A DNA stretch of 13,912 bases from CAIUVD01 sp044338255 (GTDB taxonomy: Bacteria; Planctomycetota; UBA11346). A program made the translations under genes and the position numbers. The notes beneath the pieces are model-generated. The model was not told the DNA's origin and did not search any database. It saw only the letters and a list, made by a program, of their open reading frames with translations. How positions within the stretch are numbered: the first letter of the stretch is position 1; each line of letters starts with the position of its first letter. The stretch is taken from contig JBIILZ010000105.1 of assembly GCA_044338255.1 (NCBI GenBank), forward strand, positions 1 through 13,912, in the 5' to 3' direction. Of the stretch, positions 13,706 to 13,912 are shown piece by piece.

Positions 13706-13912
13706 GCTGGTCTCTGGTCTCTGGTCTCTGGTCTCTGGTCTCTGGTCGCTGGTCGCTGGTCTCTGGTCTCTGGTCTCTGGTCCCTGGTCGCTGGTCTCTG
13801 GTCTCTGGTCTCTGGTCTCTGGTCTCTGGTCGCTGGTCTCTGGTCTCTGGTCGCTGGTCTCTGGTCTCTGGTCTCTGGTCTCTGGTCGCTGGTCTCTGGT
13901 CTCTGGTCCCTG
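13706..13912. repeat. Heptamer tandem array (N-CTGGTC), at least 29 copies, runs off the window
   Basis: 29 complete units of seven bases plus four bases of the next. Bases two to seven (CTGGTC) are invariant in every complete unit. Only the first base varies: T in 21 units, G in seven (units 1, 7, 8, 13, 19, 22, 27) and C in one (unit 12). Seven is not a multiple of three and no gene runs through it. It resembles the short tandemly repeated heptamers known from cyanobacteria. The right end is not seen. Confidence 0.98.

Noticed and set aside
13643..13912. CRISPR array
   Set aside because: The repeat unit is only seven bases with no unique spacers, and no cas genes are present.

Overview
The window is high-GC bacterial chromosome with densely packed, ordinary housekeeping and membrane genes. 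Gaps between genes are filled with short tandem repeats and hairpins. There is no rRNA, tRNA, phage gene, transposase or CRISPR array. The gene content best fits Planctomycetota or a related PVC lineage. The signs are a BatA-type two-helix membrane protein followed by a VWA/GATase-like membrane protein, and a YqeZ/NfeD-FloA operon. This assignment is inferred from family knowledge, with no marker gene present, and is moderately confident.

Layout. From 78 to 2411, a small acidic unknown protein (minus) diverges from a cytosolic GH42 beta-galactosidase (plus) with complete catalytic and zinc-site residues. A long hairpin at 2436-2476 separates it from the convergent pyruvate kinase gene (minus, 2497-3999). 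Upstream of pyk on the same strand is an unrecognised ~170-residue protein (4112-4624). Between it and the divergent batA-like gene lie three copies of a 21-bp repeat and a perfect 14-bp palindrome. From 4736 to 8906, two translationally coupled membrane proteins (BatA-like, then VWA/GATase-like) both carry MIDAS-type metal-binding residues. They probably form one envelope complex. The second gene ends inside a 109-nt imperfect palindrome.

From 8907 to 9289 there is no convincing gene. The stretch holds the palindrome, five copies of an 8-bp repeat and a G+T-skewed tract. Then comes comF (minus, GTG start). From 10150 to 13600 there is a tight four-gene operon: a secreted-protease NfeD, a short NfeD, the flotillin-like scaffold FloA and a small unrecognised protein. 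Gaps between these genes are 1, 9 and 3 nt. The NfeD proteins and FloA are expected to work together at the membrane as a lipid-microdomain and membrane-quality-control module, and the fourth protein is a candidate partner. From 13643 to the end is a large heptamer array with an inverted short array in front of it.

The most notable non-coding theme is the number of unrelated short tandem duplications: units of 7, 8, 15, 20 and 21 bp in under 14 kb. These lie at gene edges or in frame. I did not find a convincing wholly new biological system. The best leads are the fourth gene of the FloA operon, the 109-nt palindrome and the heptamer array.
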